Positions 55,843 through 64,000 of a stretch of DNA of 64,000 bases are shown here, piece after piece. The notes under the pieces are model-generated. The model saw nothing but the letters and a program-made list of their open reading frames with translations. It was not told where the DNA came from and ran no database searches. The stretch covers positions 1-64,000 of the forward strand of contig JAJEBQ010000033.1 in NCBI GenBank assembly GCA_022822495.1, read 5' to 3'. The DNA comes from Paracoccaceae bacterium. GTDB lineage: Bacteria; Pseudomonadota; Alphaproteobacteria; Rhodobacterales; Rhodobacteraceae. Each line of letters opens with the position of its first letter. Position 1 is the stretch's first letter. The position numbers and the translations under genes were made by a program.

Positions 55843-56812
55843 TGTAGGCTTTGATGATTTCAGATACAATTCGGTTACGCATAACGTCTCTGGCTGTAAG
55901 TTCCGAAAAGGCAATCCCTTTTATCCGGCCGAGAATATTGCGAGCTTCAACCAAGCCAGATTCCTGACCCTTGGGGAGGTCAATTTGAGTAATATCCCCT
56001 GTTATGGCCATTCGGGAGCCTATCCCCATACGCGTAAGGAACATCCGCATTTGCATTCGGGTTGTATTTTGGGCCTCGTCGAGGATAATAAAGGCATTTG
56101 ATAAAGTGCGTCCTCTCATAAAAGCAAGGGGAGCAATTTCGATTTTTCTGGAAGCAATGTGTTTTTCGATTGTTCCTGGCGGCAGGAAATCATGCAAAGC
56201 ATCGTAAAGGGGTTGCATGTAGGGGTCAATCTTTTCTTTCATGTCTCCAGGGAGAAATCCCAGTCGTTCGCCTGCTTCTACCGCAGGTCGAGCCATGACA
56301 ATACGATCAACTTCCTTGGACGATAAACTAGCCACTGCTACAGCAACTGAAAGATAGGTTTTACCCGTACCGGCAGGACCAATGCCGAACACAATCTTTT
56401 TTGACAACAAATTGTCGAGATATTCGTGTTGTGCATGTGATTTAGGTGCAACAACCTTTTTTCTTGTTCTTATTTCCAATCCGGTGTTGAATTCGGTTCT
56501 GCTTTCCTTCGGGTTGGATTTAACAGTTCTATCCTTGGACAGGGCCATCTGTATGGTCTGATTTAATTCAGTCTCATTAATAGACCGTCCATGACTGACG
56601 CTCTCGTAAAGGTGGAGTAAGGTCTGGTTGCCGATTTCAATCTCTGGAGGATCGCCCAACAGTGATAGTGAGTTTCCTTGTCTGATAATGTGGATTCCCA
56701 AACTGTTTTCAATTTTGTTAAGGTTTTCATCACAAACCCCACACAAATCTATCAGCCGCTGATTATCTGAGAACTCTATCCGCTTTTCCGTGACGGAAGG
56801 TACTATCGACAA
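55835..56812 (-). CDS. PhoH-like ATPase (YbeZ)
   Basis: 325 aa. The N-terminal KH-like region is followed by the PhoH ATPase with Walker A GIGPAGTGKTYLSVAVAVA near 139, MARPAVEAGERLGFLPGDMKEK near 168 and Walker B AFIILDEAQNTTRMQMRMFLTRMG near 238. It works with YbeY in RNA handling. It overlaps ybeY and is the first gene of the minus-strand run to lnt. miaB, which often stands upstream in alphaproteobacteria, is absent. Confidence 0.93.
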   Translation of the reverse strand: MSIVPSVTEKRIEFSDNQRLIDLCGVCDENLNKIENSLGIHIIRQGNSLSLLGDPPEIEIGNQTLLHLYESVSHGRSINETELNQTIQMALSKDRTVKSNPKESRTEFNTGLEIRTRKKVVAPKSHAQHEYLDNLLSKKIVFGIGPAGTGKTYLSVAVAVASLSSKEVDRIVMARPAVEAGERLGFLPGDMKEKIDPYMQPLYDALHDFLPPGTIEKHIASRKIEIAPLAFMRGRTLSNAFIILDEAQNTTRMQMRMFLTRMGIGSRMAITGDITQIDLPKGQESGLVEARNILGRIKGIAFSELTARDVMRNRIVSEIIKAYNE

Positions 56813-56992
56813 AAAAGCCCTCCCTCATGGGTATAAAATAGATCAAATATCAAGACCTGATCCTTAATTTCAATCCAAAACCTTTCTTTTCAATCCAAAG
56901 TAAACTCGTACCCTAATTTATCTGAAACGGGTATTCGTTATCAATCTAGCATCTTCGTACAGAAATTTCCAATGAATCTTCAAAAATGAGCA

Positions 56993-58318
56993 TTATTTTC
57001 CTTCATTGAGGACTTTCTCAAAGATGCCAATGATTTCGTCAAGATGTGTTTTTTCGGCAATAAGTGGAGGAGACATGGCAATAATATCACCGGTTACTCT
57101 CACCAGAAGGCCTTTTTCAAAAGCATCAACGAACACTTCAAAGCCCCTTCTTCCCGGTTCACCGGGCATTGGTTCAAGTTCCACTGCTCCAATCATTCCT
57201 TCATTGCGAATGTCAATCACATTTGGCAGGCCTTTCAAGGAATGTACACAGTCCTCCCAGTATGGTGTCATGCTCTTGGCACGTTCAAACAATCCATCTT
57301 CACGGTAAGTTTCGAGGGTCGCCAAACCTGCAGCACATGCCACCGGGTTGCCAGAATAGGTGTAACCATGAAACAGTTCAATAAGGTGCTCAGGGCCAGT
57401 CATGAAAGCATCATAAATATCCTTGGTTACCACAACACCCCCCATCGGAATAACCCCATTGGTCAGTCCTTTGGCACAGGTGATCATGTCAGGCTTAACA
57501 TCATAGTGAATAGCGGCGAAGGCTTCACCCAGCCGTCCATATCCAGTTATGACTTCATCAAAAATAAGGAGAATATCGTACTTTGTACAGATTTCCCGAA
57601 TTCTTTCCAGATAACCCACTGGAGGAACAAGAACACCTGTTGAACCGGCAACAGGCTCAATTATTACTGCCGCGATTGTCTCGGGTCCATGTAGGGCACA
57701 AATTCGTTCCAGATCTTCGGCTAACTCCTTCCCATGTTCGGGTTGACCTTTGGAAAACGCATTCAACTCAGGCTGATGGGTATGCCTCAGATGATCGACG
57801 CCGGTCAAGAGCGAACCAAACACCTTTCTGTTGTTTACTATTCCGCCAACAGATATACCACCAAAGTTTACACCGTGATAACCACGCTCCCTACCAACCA
57901 ATCTTATTCGCTGGCCTTCACCTTTGGCCCGGTGATAAGCCAGAGCAATCTTCAATGCACTTTCAACGGCTTCAGATCCTGAATTTGTAAAAAAGACATT
58001 TTCCATACCGTCCGGTGCCAAATCTCTGACTTTGTTGGCTAGTTCAAAAGCCTTTGGATGTGCGACCTGGAAGGTCGGGGAATAATCCAACTCAGAAACC
58101 TGTCTCTGTATCGCTTCAATAATTCTAGGATTTTTGTGACCAGCATTTACACACCAAAGCCCAGCACTTGAATCGATCACTTTTGTACCTGTTGAAGAAG
58201 TGTAGTACATACCTTCCGCCTCAACGAGTAATCTGGGTGATTTCTTGAATTGTCTGTTTGGTGTAAAAGGAATCCAAAAAGATGAAAGATCATTTGGAAG
58301 TGTTGTTTCTGTCGCCAT
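56993..58318 (-). CDS. Class III aminotransferase (omega-amino acid:pyruvate transaminase-like)
   Basis: 441 aa PLP enzyme. FFTNSGSEAVESALKIALAYHRAKG lies near 110, RERGYHGVNFGGISVGG near 142, LLIFDEVITGYGRLGEAF near 255, the PLP-lysine TCAKGLTNGVIPMGGVV near 285, and HGYTYSGNPVACAAGLATLE near 320. The SSTGTKVIDSSAGLWCVNAGH start and HGYTYSGNP loop match beta-alanine or taurine-type transaminases that use pyruvate as acceptor. It stands alone behind the aminotransferase promoter region. Putrescine or other omega-amines are alternative donors. Confidence 0.87.
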   Translation of the reverse strand: MATETTLPNDLSSFWIPFTPNRQFKKSPRLLVEAEGMYYTSSTGTKVIDSSAGLWCVNAGHKNPRIIEAIQRQVSELDYSPTFQVAHPKAFELANKVRDLAPDGMENVFFTNSGSEAVESALKIALAYHRAKGEGQRIRLVGRERGYHGVNFGGISVGGIVNNRKVFGSLLTGVDHLRHTHQPELNAFSKGQPEHGKELAEDLERICALHGPETIAAVIIEPVAGSTGVLVPPVGYLERIREICTKYDILLIFDEVITGYGRLGEAFAAIHYDVKPDMITCAKGLTNGVIPMGGVVVTKDIYDAFMTGPEHLIELFHGYTYSGNPVACAAGLATLETYREDGLFERAKSMTPYWEDCVHSLKGLPNVIDIRNEGMIGAVELEPMPGEPGRRGFEVFVDAFEKGLLVRVTGDIIAMSPPLIAEKTHLDEIIGIFEKVLNEGK

Positions 58319-58472
58319 TATTCCCTCCTCAGAACAGCAATACAGTCATGAATATACCTTTATGGGTAATGTATAAATGGGTTTGTTCCCTCACCATTTC
58401 TATAATAAGCCAAGATTAAATTGCAAACATTTTTGAATTATGTATTGTTTGGACTTGATAATCCCTCTTGGA

Positions 58473-59591
58473 TTATTCTTTTTCAAGAATTATGGCCGTG
58501 CCAATTCCACCTGCTGATGGTATTGACGCCAAGCCAAAACCACCATTATTGTTGATAAGCTCTTGCAACAACCTAACTGCCAGAATGGCACCAGATGCTC
58601 CAATTGGATGACCTCTTGCTAGGGAACCTCCCCCAACATTGACCCGCTCTGAATCAAGATCAAGCTCTTTCAAACATGCTAAAACCTGTGCTGAAAACGC
58701 TTCCATAATTTCAAAGTAAATTATACTATCCTGCATCAACCCCTCCCTTTTCAGAGCTTCTTTGATAGCTGGAACAGTTGCCAAACCAGGCATGGTTGGA
58801 TCATCCCCAATAGTCAAACCGCTAGCAATACGCACTTTAGGGGATTGCAATTCGTTGGCCACCTTTTCTGACACAACGAGTACGAAGGCTGCCCCATCAG
58901 CAGCCACTGATGTATTAGCCGGTGTGATGGTTCCGCAAATGGGAACAATTTTTTTGCAGGTTTCCATGGTCAATCTTCTGGTAAATTGATCCTTTCTTGG
59001 GATATCCCCAATGGAAACGATTTCTCCGCTGACGGTGTCCGAATTTTTACGAGCCTTCTTGTGACTTTCAATTGACCAAAGATCCTGACATTCTTTTGAA
59101 AGCGAATATTTTTTGGCAAGTTCATTGGCTGCTAAGACCATGTCAGGGTCCTGTTTGGGCCAGGGAGTAAAAGGAGCCTGATCAATAGGTTCTCGGTCAT
59201 ACTCTCCATTTCGCTTGAGGTATACCTTTGGCCGCTGTGAATAGCTTTCAACCCCACCTACCAAAAGAGCTTCAGCAACATTACTCGTGATCAGAGCTTT
59301 GGCCAGTAAGATTGCATCCAAGCCGCTGGTGCATTGTCGATCAATGGTCATACCCGGTGCGTTTTTGGGAAGTCCTAACTGCAAACTTATAACTCTTCCA
59401 GGATTGCCTCCGGGGCCTAACACATTACCGACGACTATGTCATCAATCCTCGCGGGTTCCATACCCACCTTGGCAAGACAAGCTGACGCAGCAAGGGCAC
59501 CCAGGGTGTAAATATCAATATCCTTCAGGGCTCCATTTCTTGGTGCAACAGGAGTTCGAGCATACGAGATGATGTAGGCGTCCTTCACCAT
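58473..59591 (-). CDS. Thiolase-fold protein with altered catalytic residues
   Basis: 372 aa. The acyl-carrying Cys is kept (TIDRQCTSGLDAI, C87), and so is the His in GGGSLARGHPIGASGA (H328). But the NEAF motif reads MEAF (N to M at 296), and the second cysteine of the usual CxGGG loop is Pro in ASIPSAGGIG (position 358). A standard thiolase would need that Cys for proton transfer, so this enzyme probably performs another acyl transfer or a variant condensation. Its start overlaps the end of the upstream ligase gene by 7 bases, so the two are co-translated. Annotation pipelines would call it acetyl-CoA acetyltransferase. Confidence 0.85.
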   Translation of the reverse strand: MVKDAYIISYARTPVAPRNGALKDIDIYTLGALAASACLAKVGMEPARIDDIVVGNVLGPGGNPGRVISLQLGLPKNAPGMTIDRQCTSGLDAILLAKALITSNVAEALLVGGVESYSQRPKVYLKRNGEYDREPIDQAPFTPWPKQDPDMVLAANELAKKYSLSKECQDLWSIESHKKARKNSDTVSGEIVSIGDIPRKDQFTRRLTMETCKKIVPICGTITPANTSVAADGAAFVLVVSEKVANELQSPKVRIASGLTIGDDPTMPGLATVPAIKEALKREGLMQDSIIYFEIMEAFSAQVLACLKELDLDSERVNVGGGSLARGHPIGASGAILAVRLLQELINNNGGFGLASIPSAGGIGTAIILEKE

Positions 59592-60886
59592 ATCCCCTGT
59601 TCCAATTTGGTTTGTATGGATCTCAGATTTAATTTACCTGAAGCGAGCAGGGGAGGTCTAGCACCAATCAAGCGATATGATTTAGGGGTTTTGTAATTGC
59701 CCAACTCTTTACGGCACCTTTTGGTAATATCACTGATATCAGGTTGTTTTATTTCATAAAACAAGCATGCTTGTAGTTGTGTGCCTTTGTATTTGTCCAA
59801 TTCAGGATAAACATAGGCCATATTAACATGTTCAAAGGTCTCCAGATAAGATTCAATTTCTTCTGGCTGAACATTGACATCAAGGATGTTGATCATGCGA
59901 TCCTTTCGCCCCATGAGAAATAAATTACCATTTTTATCAAGAAAGCCCCTTTCGCCAGTTTGATAAAAATCAGTTTTGTTTGAACTAAATTTGCCATCAA
60001 TAATATAGCCTTCAAACAAATAAGGAGACGCAACCTCTATATTACCCGTGACATCAGAGGGCAGCACATCACCAGATTCATTAACCACTCTGACAATTAC
60101 ATCTTTGTATGCTTTGCCAACTGACCCTTGCGGTGTATCTGGGTTGCTAACTGTTATAAAACTGGTTTCTGTTGTCCCATAGAATTCTGTAATTATTGCT
60201 TTAGGGAAAATATTTTCCAATTTCGGTATCAAGGGCGAGGATAGTTTGGAACCACCAACTACAATCCGACGCAAAGTTGAATTTGGTTCGAATTGGTGAA
60301 TGTCAAAGGCACGTAACAAGAGTTTAAGCTGAATTGGTGTTGCATAAAGCACGGTAAGTTTCCGTTTGGCAATTTCATGGAGTTGGGATGAGGGAAGCCA
60401 ATCATAAAGCAACGTTACATTGGTGCCAAGAAAGAGGCCCTCCATTAAGCCATAGAATGATATCGAGTGCGTTAAATCACCGAGAATACCATAACTGTCA
60501 TGGTTAGAAATTGACCATTCCTTCTGATTTATTTTGAAACTTTGAATCCATGTATTCTGTAATCGCAGGATTTGTTTTTTGTTTCCTGTGGTTCCTCCAG
60601 TCTGAATGATAAAGCTTGGAGGAGATGTCCCGGGCGCATGACCAAAGTGACTGAAATCAGCATTAACTTTGTCATTTTCCGGAAACTCCTCTGCTGTTAA
60701 GCGAAAGCAATGGTTTTGATCTACAGATCGAAACAGATTGACAATACCCTTAGCCGGGTTTTCATCAATTTTTATAGCTATAGCAGGTTGTGAGTGGTTA
60801 GGCCTATTTTGAGATAACAAACATTCAGCATCAAGTGAAAATCCTTTACCACTTAAAACTGAACTTTGATTCCAACAGAATTTCAA
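59585..60886 (-). CDS. AMP-forming acyl-CoA synthetase/adenylation-domain protein, N-terminally short
   Basis: 433 aa. Adenylating-enzyme motifs are intact from A3 on: IIQTGGTTGNKKQI near 91, TEFYGTTETSFI near 225, YQTGERGFLDKNGNLFLMGRKDRMINI near 300, and the C-terminal lysine in ASGKLNLRSI near 416. The N-terminal ~100 residues of longer family members are missing, but no frameshift is visible, so it is probably naturally short as in some O-succinylbenzoate ligase relatives. It activates a carboxylic acid as acyl-AMP and then thioester. It is coupled to the thiolase-like gene downstream, so the pair likely forms one small pathway. Substrate unknown. Confidence 0.85.
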   Translation of the reverse strand: MKFCWNQSSVLSGKGFSLDAECLLSQNRPNHSQPAIAIKIDENPAKGIVNLFRSVDQNHCFRLTAEEFPENDKVNADFSHFGHAPGTSPPSFIIQTGGTTGNKKQILRLQNTWIQSFKINQKEWSISNHDSYGILGDLTHSISFYGLMEGLFLGTNVTLLYDWLPSSQLHEIAKRKLTVLYATPIQLKLLLRAFDIHQFEPNSTLRRIVVGGSKLSSPLIPKLENIFPKAIITEFYGTTETSFITVSNPDTPQGSVGKAYKDVIVRVVNESGDVLPSDVTGNIEVASPYLFEGYIIDGKFSSNKTDFYQTGERGFLDKNGNLFLMGRKDRMINILDVNVQPEEIESYLETFEHVNMAYVYPELDKYKGTQLQACLFYEIKQPDISDITKRCRKELGNYKTPKSYRLIGARPPLLASGKLNLRSIQTKLEQGIW

Positions 60887-61005
60887 AGAAGAACTTTCAA
60901 TGCTAACTAATTTGAGGGGTGTTTTATAAAAAAAATGTGGTTGAATTAATAAATAGAGGTATCCTTAAATCATTTAAGTCCCAATCACTGGAGAATATTA
61001 CACCA

Positions 61006-61824
61006 ATGATCAATCCGGATACAAGGAAGCAACAGAATCTATTTAAGGCAAAGGGTTGTCTAATGGGACAACTAGGTGTGATTCACTTGATCGCCTGGTT
61101 GAAATTGAAACTCCAGAAGAAATTTTAAATTACTATCCCGAAGGGGTTAGAGGACTTTCTGATAGAGGATCATGGAACCCCATTGCAGGGCAACAACCGA
61201 CGATTCCGAAATCGCTTTATTACTTGCCCGAGAGTTAGATGAACTTGACGGATACGATCAAGAAACTGTTGAAAATGGTTATATTGACGGACTAAAATCA
61301 GGCCCGTTTGATTGTGGACAAACAATTTACAACGGCTTGGTTGGTAGTCATCTTTCTGAAAGTCAGGCCAATGGTGCCCTAATGAGAATAAGTCCCTTGA
61401 GTATTTATGGGGTCAATCATCTATTGGAAAAAGTAAGAGATTTAGGCCATCAAGGATACTGAGTTGACAGTTAAGGCTCTTTTCACTGGGGGCATTTTTC
61501 ATACCATTTTGAACGGGTGTGAAGGGATCAAACTTTACCAAAAATAAGAAAATGGGCCGTAGAGATACGACACAGTCCGAGATTATTACAAATAATCGAG
61601 AAGGCCACCGAAGCAAATATAACTGATGCCCATGTGAAGGTGGGATGAGTGTTGATAGCTTTTCATAATGCCTTTTGGCAACTTATACATGTATCTAATT
61701 TGGAGGAGGGTATTTTGGTACTGTTATGCTTGGTGGAGATACTGATACCAATGCCGCTATTTCTGGTGCCCTTCCAAGTGCGGTATACGGTTCGAAACTG
61801 TACCTCATCAATGGTAAGAGATAA
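61006..61824 (+). pseudogene. ADP-ribosylglycohydrolase (DraG family) pseudogene
   Basis: Pieces of one protein lie in order but in several frames: KAKGCLMGQLG, then CDSLDRLVEIETPEEILNYY..GVRGLSDRGSWNPIAG, then TDDSEIALLLARELDELDGY..FDCGQTIYNGLVG..SQANGALMRISPLSIYG, then LIAFHNAFWQLIHVSNLEEGI and finally VMLGGDTDTNAAISGALPSAVYG. These are the DraG motifs, including the metal-binding TDDSE and GDTDTNAA. At least three frameshifts and stops separate them, so it is dead. An intact homologue would remove ADP-ribose from proteins or nucleic acids. Total span is close to full length. Confidence 0.85.
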
Positions 61825-61979
61825 AACTGTGTTGTCGTCCTGATAATGAATTCAGGAGTACACCGACCTTGTCCCGAATGTTTTTAGCCCGTCAGGGCTT
61901 TAGAATTTGCTGAAAAGTTGGTTTTGAAGCGGAAAAGAAATAAACATCATTTTTCCCCAGAATCAACTCTGGTTTGAAT

Positions 61980-62858
61980 TTAGTGAATAACCGTGGGCAA
62001 AGCAAAAATGCTTGTCAAAACGGCGGTGATTGCAAATACAAAAAATACAATTATAAGTTCGCACAGTACGGAGGATCTAAAGTGCTTCAGAGCATCAGAA
62101 TTCCCTGTTCTCAATGTGGGCACAAATCGTAGTTTGTTGGCAGTAGCTAATCCGAGTAAGCCAACCACAGCAACAATTTTGATAACAAGGGTTACCCCGT
62201 ATCCTGTCGTGAATAAATTCGTAAGTGAATTTACCAACTGGTAAGCAAGCCATCCACCTGCAAATAGAAGTATGGGGACAAAAAACGATGCAACTTGACC
62301 AAATTTGTGTGCGATCTCACCAACATTCAATATTTGTGATGAATGGCCGCTAAGTTGGTATAAAGGAAGCAATACGCCAACCCAAATAGCAATCCCAGTT
62401 AAGTGGACAAGCAACAAAAACTGAAACAATACGTTGAGTCCTTCTGCAACATGACCAATTTGGGTGAACGAACCCAATACGGTCAAACTTCCAATTGTTG
62501 CAATGTATTTGACTATGTTACCTGGCAGGGCGCCAATAAGGATAAGGATGAAACCTACAAGGCGAAGAAATAATGCAGTTCCAACTGGAGTTTGCCACAG
62601 CATTCGCATCATCTCGGGGTCAAGAGCGCTGGTAATGTGACCGGTCAATCTTGCTGCTGTTAAGGTGAAGATCACAAGAGTTGAAGTTAAGCCAATTACA
62701 GCAAACCAACCAACCATCCGTCGCGTATTAAAGTTCGATTGTACTTTTTTTGTTTCAAAGAGTATCAAATAGAAAATTGTTCCTGACGAGAATAACGCAC
62801 TCAGGTAGAGCATGAACTTTGATGAAATAAAACATAAACTCCAGATGTCCATCTGCAA
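61980..62858 (-). CDS. copD: CopD-family copper resistance membrane protein
   Basis: 292 aa, about eight hydrophobic helices. The conserved core includes ALDPEMMRMLWQTPVGTALFLRLVGF near 78 and QFLLLVHLTGIAIWVGVLLPL near 145, with His residues in the membrane region suited to copper binding. It follows copC directly, with stop and start adjacent at 62858-62859. CopC and CopD act together in copper import or supply. No CopA or CopB is next to it. Confidence 0.88.
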   Translation of the reverse strand: MQMDIWSLCFISSKFMLYLSALFSSGTIFYLILFETKKVQSNFNTRRMVGWFAVIGLTSTLVIFTLTAARLTGHITSALDPEMMRMLWQTPVGTALFLRLVGFILILIGALPGNIVKYIATIGSLTVLGSFTQIGHVAEGLNVLFQFLLLVHLTGIAIWVGVLLPLYQLSGHSSQILNVGEIAHKFGQVASFFVPILLFAGGWLAYQLVNSLTNLFTTGYGVTLVIKIVAVVGLLGLATANKLRFVPTLRTGNSDALKHFRSSVLCELIIVFFVFAITAVLTSIFALPTVIH

Positions 62859-63215
62859 TTATTCCGCAAACGTAAACTCGATCTCACCTTTAAGCAAGTG
62901 CCCATCAAGACCAAGTGCCCGCCACTTAATACGATAAAGACCACCTCCCATCGGTTCGATAGGTAAGGTGAATTCTTTTGCAAAGCTTTTATAATTGGAA
63001 ATATCAAGTATTACGGGCTCATTTTGCTCGTATTGCATTTCGGCTTGAGTCAATCGGATTTTACTGGCCATAAAGATTGAAACACTGGCAGGTAGCTCTT
63101 CTATCTTGGCATGGTTACTTGGTATGGTTTTTTCGACCTTGGAATGAGCCATGGCCTGCACAGATAGAGTAACCGACAAGACGACTATCATTATGTGATG
63201 GATAATTCGGCTCAT
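62859..63215 (-). CDS. copC: Periplasmic copper-binding protein CopC
   Basis: 118 aa. Signal peptide with cleavage after VQAMA, leaving His1 at the mature N-terminus (HSKVEKTIPS), the CopC Cu(II) ligand. The C-terminal LGLDGHLLKGEIEFTFAE holds the matching Asp and His. The N-terminus has the HxxxxxxxPxxxAxxxxxPxxVxIxF pattern of the family. It passes copper to or from CopD, whose gene follows without a gap. Confidence 0.9.
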   Translation of the reverse strand: MSRIIHHIMIVVLSVTLSVQAMAHSKVEKTIPSNHAKIEELPASVSIFMASKIRLTQAEMQYEQNEPVILDISNYKSFAKEFTLPIEPMGGGLYRIKWRALGLDGHLLKGEIEFTFAE

Positions 63216-63449
63216 ATTTATTCCTTTATTAGACTTTCAGATAAGATCAACACGAGGTTAACGGTCATTTTAAACATTTATTCCAAGAGATAATCTAGGA
63301 AACATTGTTTTCAGTATAACCAACTGGAACCACATTGATAGCTCTTGGTTCGTTTCGTCAGGTAAATACCACGGCAATCGCTTTTAACATTTTTATTCCT
63401 TGTGTAGGGGATTAAATCCCATACCGCCTCAAAATTAAAACATTATATT

Positions 63450-63704
63450 GTGGCAAAAAAAGTACAGAATTATTCCTATGTTTTCAAAGGGGTTGCCGAT
63501 TGCAGACGCCGTAATGCAACGCACCTTGATCTTCATGAGATACTGATGATTACCCTTTCGACGGTATCAAGGAGGATTTCTTCGTTCTTAATCTGGCTTG
63601 GGTATCCAAAGACAAGATATTCACATCGATTCGGGGGAGAATGGATAAAGCGGGTTTGTTTGGCTGAACTCCTTGCTAAAAAGGGAATATTTCAAAAGCG
63701 ATAG
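63450..63704 (+). pseudogene. ISAs1-like transposase N-terminal fragment
   Basis: Frame from a GTG at 63450. VFKGVADCRRRNATHLDLHEILMITL matches the N-terminal region of ISAs1-family DDE transposases (pattern: DPRR..A..H.LHEIL.I.L). The match fades after about 40 residues and the catalytic domain is missing; further sequence up to 63860 is in other frames without recognisable motifs. This is a remnant of an insertion sequence. Confidence 0.6.
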
Positions 63705-63812
63705 CCCTAGGTCAGTTCATTTGAGGGGTTGTTATGTGTGGTTCCTAACTGATACACTCTTGGAGCATGGAGGGGTTAACTTACAAAATTATCGGGGGTA
63801 TATACTCTCCAA

Positions 63813-64000
63813 TTATCTTGATCTGCCACCAAGTAAAATGTATGGTTTGATTTTTTGATTGAAAAAATGGTTATCTGAGATGACTAGATGATCCGGTTTT
63901 ATATCTGAATACTCATCAGCTAAGCGCTCTGCTTCGTTAATAGCTGCCTTTTCTTCAACGCTCAATTCTCTGCCGCCAATCAGGTCTGAAAGCTTTTCTG
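63813..64000 (-). CDS. C-terminal end of an unidentified protein (cut by window edge)
   Basis: A minus-strand frame enters at the right edge (first full codon at 63998) and ends with TAA at 63813-63815, giving 61 residues. The composition is protein-like, with a charged helix (LSVEEKAAINEAERLADEYSD) and a final KIKPYILLGGRSR. I do not recognise a family. It overlaps a plus-strand frame that I consider spurious. Confidence 0.45.
   Translation of the reverse strand, partial: EKLSDLIGGRELSVEEKAAINEAERLADEYSDIKPDHLVISDNHFFNQKIKPYILLGGRSR

Noticed and set aside
63673..63858. 61-residue plus-strand frame near the right edge
   Set aside because: It overlaps the better minus-strand partial gene, and its sequence does not continue the ISAs1-like fragment convincingly.
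1..64000. CRISPR arrays, rRNA and tRNA genes
   Set aside because: No regular direct-repeat/spacer pattern, no rRNA-like block and no TPsiC-arm (GGTTCGAATCC-like) motif with a cloverleaf context was found in the gaps by eye; a covariance-model scan would be decisive.

Overview
The window is a moderately AT-rich bacterial chromosome segment, most likely from an alphaproteobacterium. The housekeeping blocks point there: cmk-rpsA-ihfB-lapA-trpF-trpB, metK-trmB, lnt-corC-ybeY-phoH and rplY-pth, together with SBP-dependent sugar ABC importers, a carnitine dehydrogenase/thioesterase pair, a dimethylglycine-dehydrogenase-like oxidase and a non-pyrrolysine MttB-like methyltransferase. This looks like a heterotroph living on sugars, polyols and quaternary amines. 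Several blocks are rearranged relative to relatives (trpA away from trpB, ychF away from pth, aroA inverted relative to cmk), and there are decayed IS fragments and pseudogenes. The genome therefore appears to have undergone rearrangement and gene decay. The order and genus cannot be fixed from the sequence alone.

Layout. 1-0.7 kb: the tail of an unidentified gene and an empty stretch. 0.7-9.3 kb: a carbohydrate/polyol island with a MalK-type ATPase, solute-binding protein, two permeases, zinc dehydrogenase, a SIS protein like 6-phospho-3-hexuloisomerase, an SDR and an FGGY kinase. 9.3-10.3 kb: decayed DNA. 10.3-14.6 kb: mutL and a two-domain FAD/GcvT demethylating oxidoreductase. 14.8-17.7 kb: a second sugar ABC importer of the ribose/fructose type with a terminator. 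17.9-21.8 kb: an MttB-like methyltransferase, facing a tightly coupled pair made of an APH-fold kinase and an enolase paralogue with altered active-site residues. 21.9-28.7 kb: an AbiE toxin-antitoxin operon behind a perfect palindrome, then a YhaO/YhaN (SbcDC-like) nuclease-ATPase pair. 28.7-30.2 kb: carnitine dehydrogenase and thioesterase. 30.3-34.2 kb: truA and ileS. 34.2-36.7 kb: an accessory scar with a small lipoprotein, a Fic fragment, an IS66 transposase fragment and a heptad-repeat membrane protein. 36.7-42 kb: ychF, a VOC protein, trpA, an FMN hydroxy-acid oxidase, rplY and pth. 42.7-56.8 kb: conserved housekeeping genes. 57-60.9 kb: a class III aminotransferase, then a thiolase-fold enzyme coupled to an AMP-forming ligase. 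61-64 kb: an ADP-ribosylglycohydrolase pseudogene, copCD, an ISAs1-like fragment and the end of another gene.

The best candidates for undescribed biology are (i) the kinase plus enolase-paralogue operon, where the catalytic histidine is alanine and a catalytic glutamate is aspartate; (ii) the polyol island, which has a 3-hexuloisomerase-like protein but no hexulose-phosphate synthase; and (iii) the thiolase/ligase pair, where two of the four thiolase catalytic positions are replaced. All functional proposals come from reading motifs by eye; no database search was possible.
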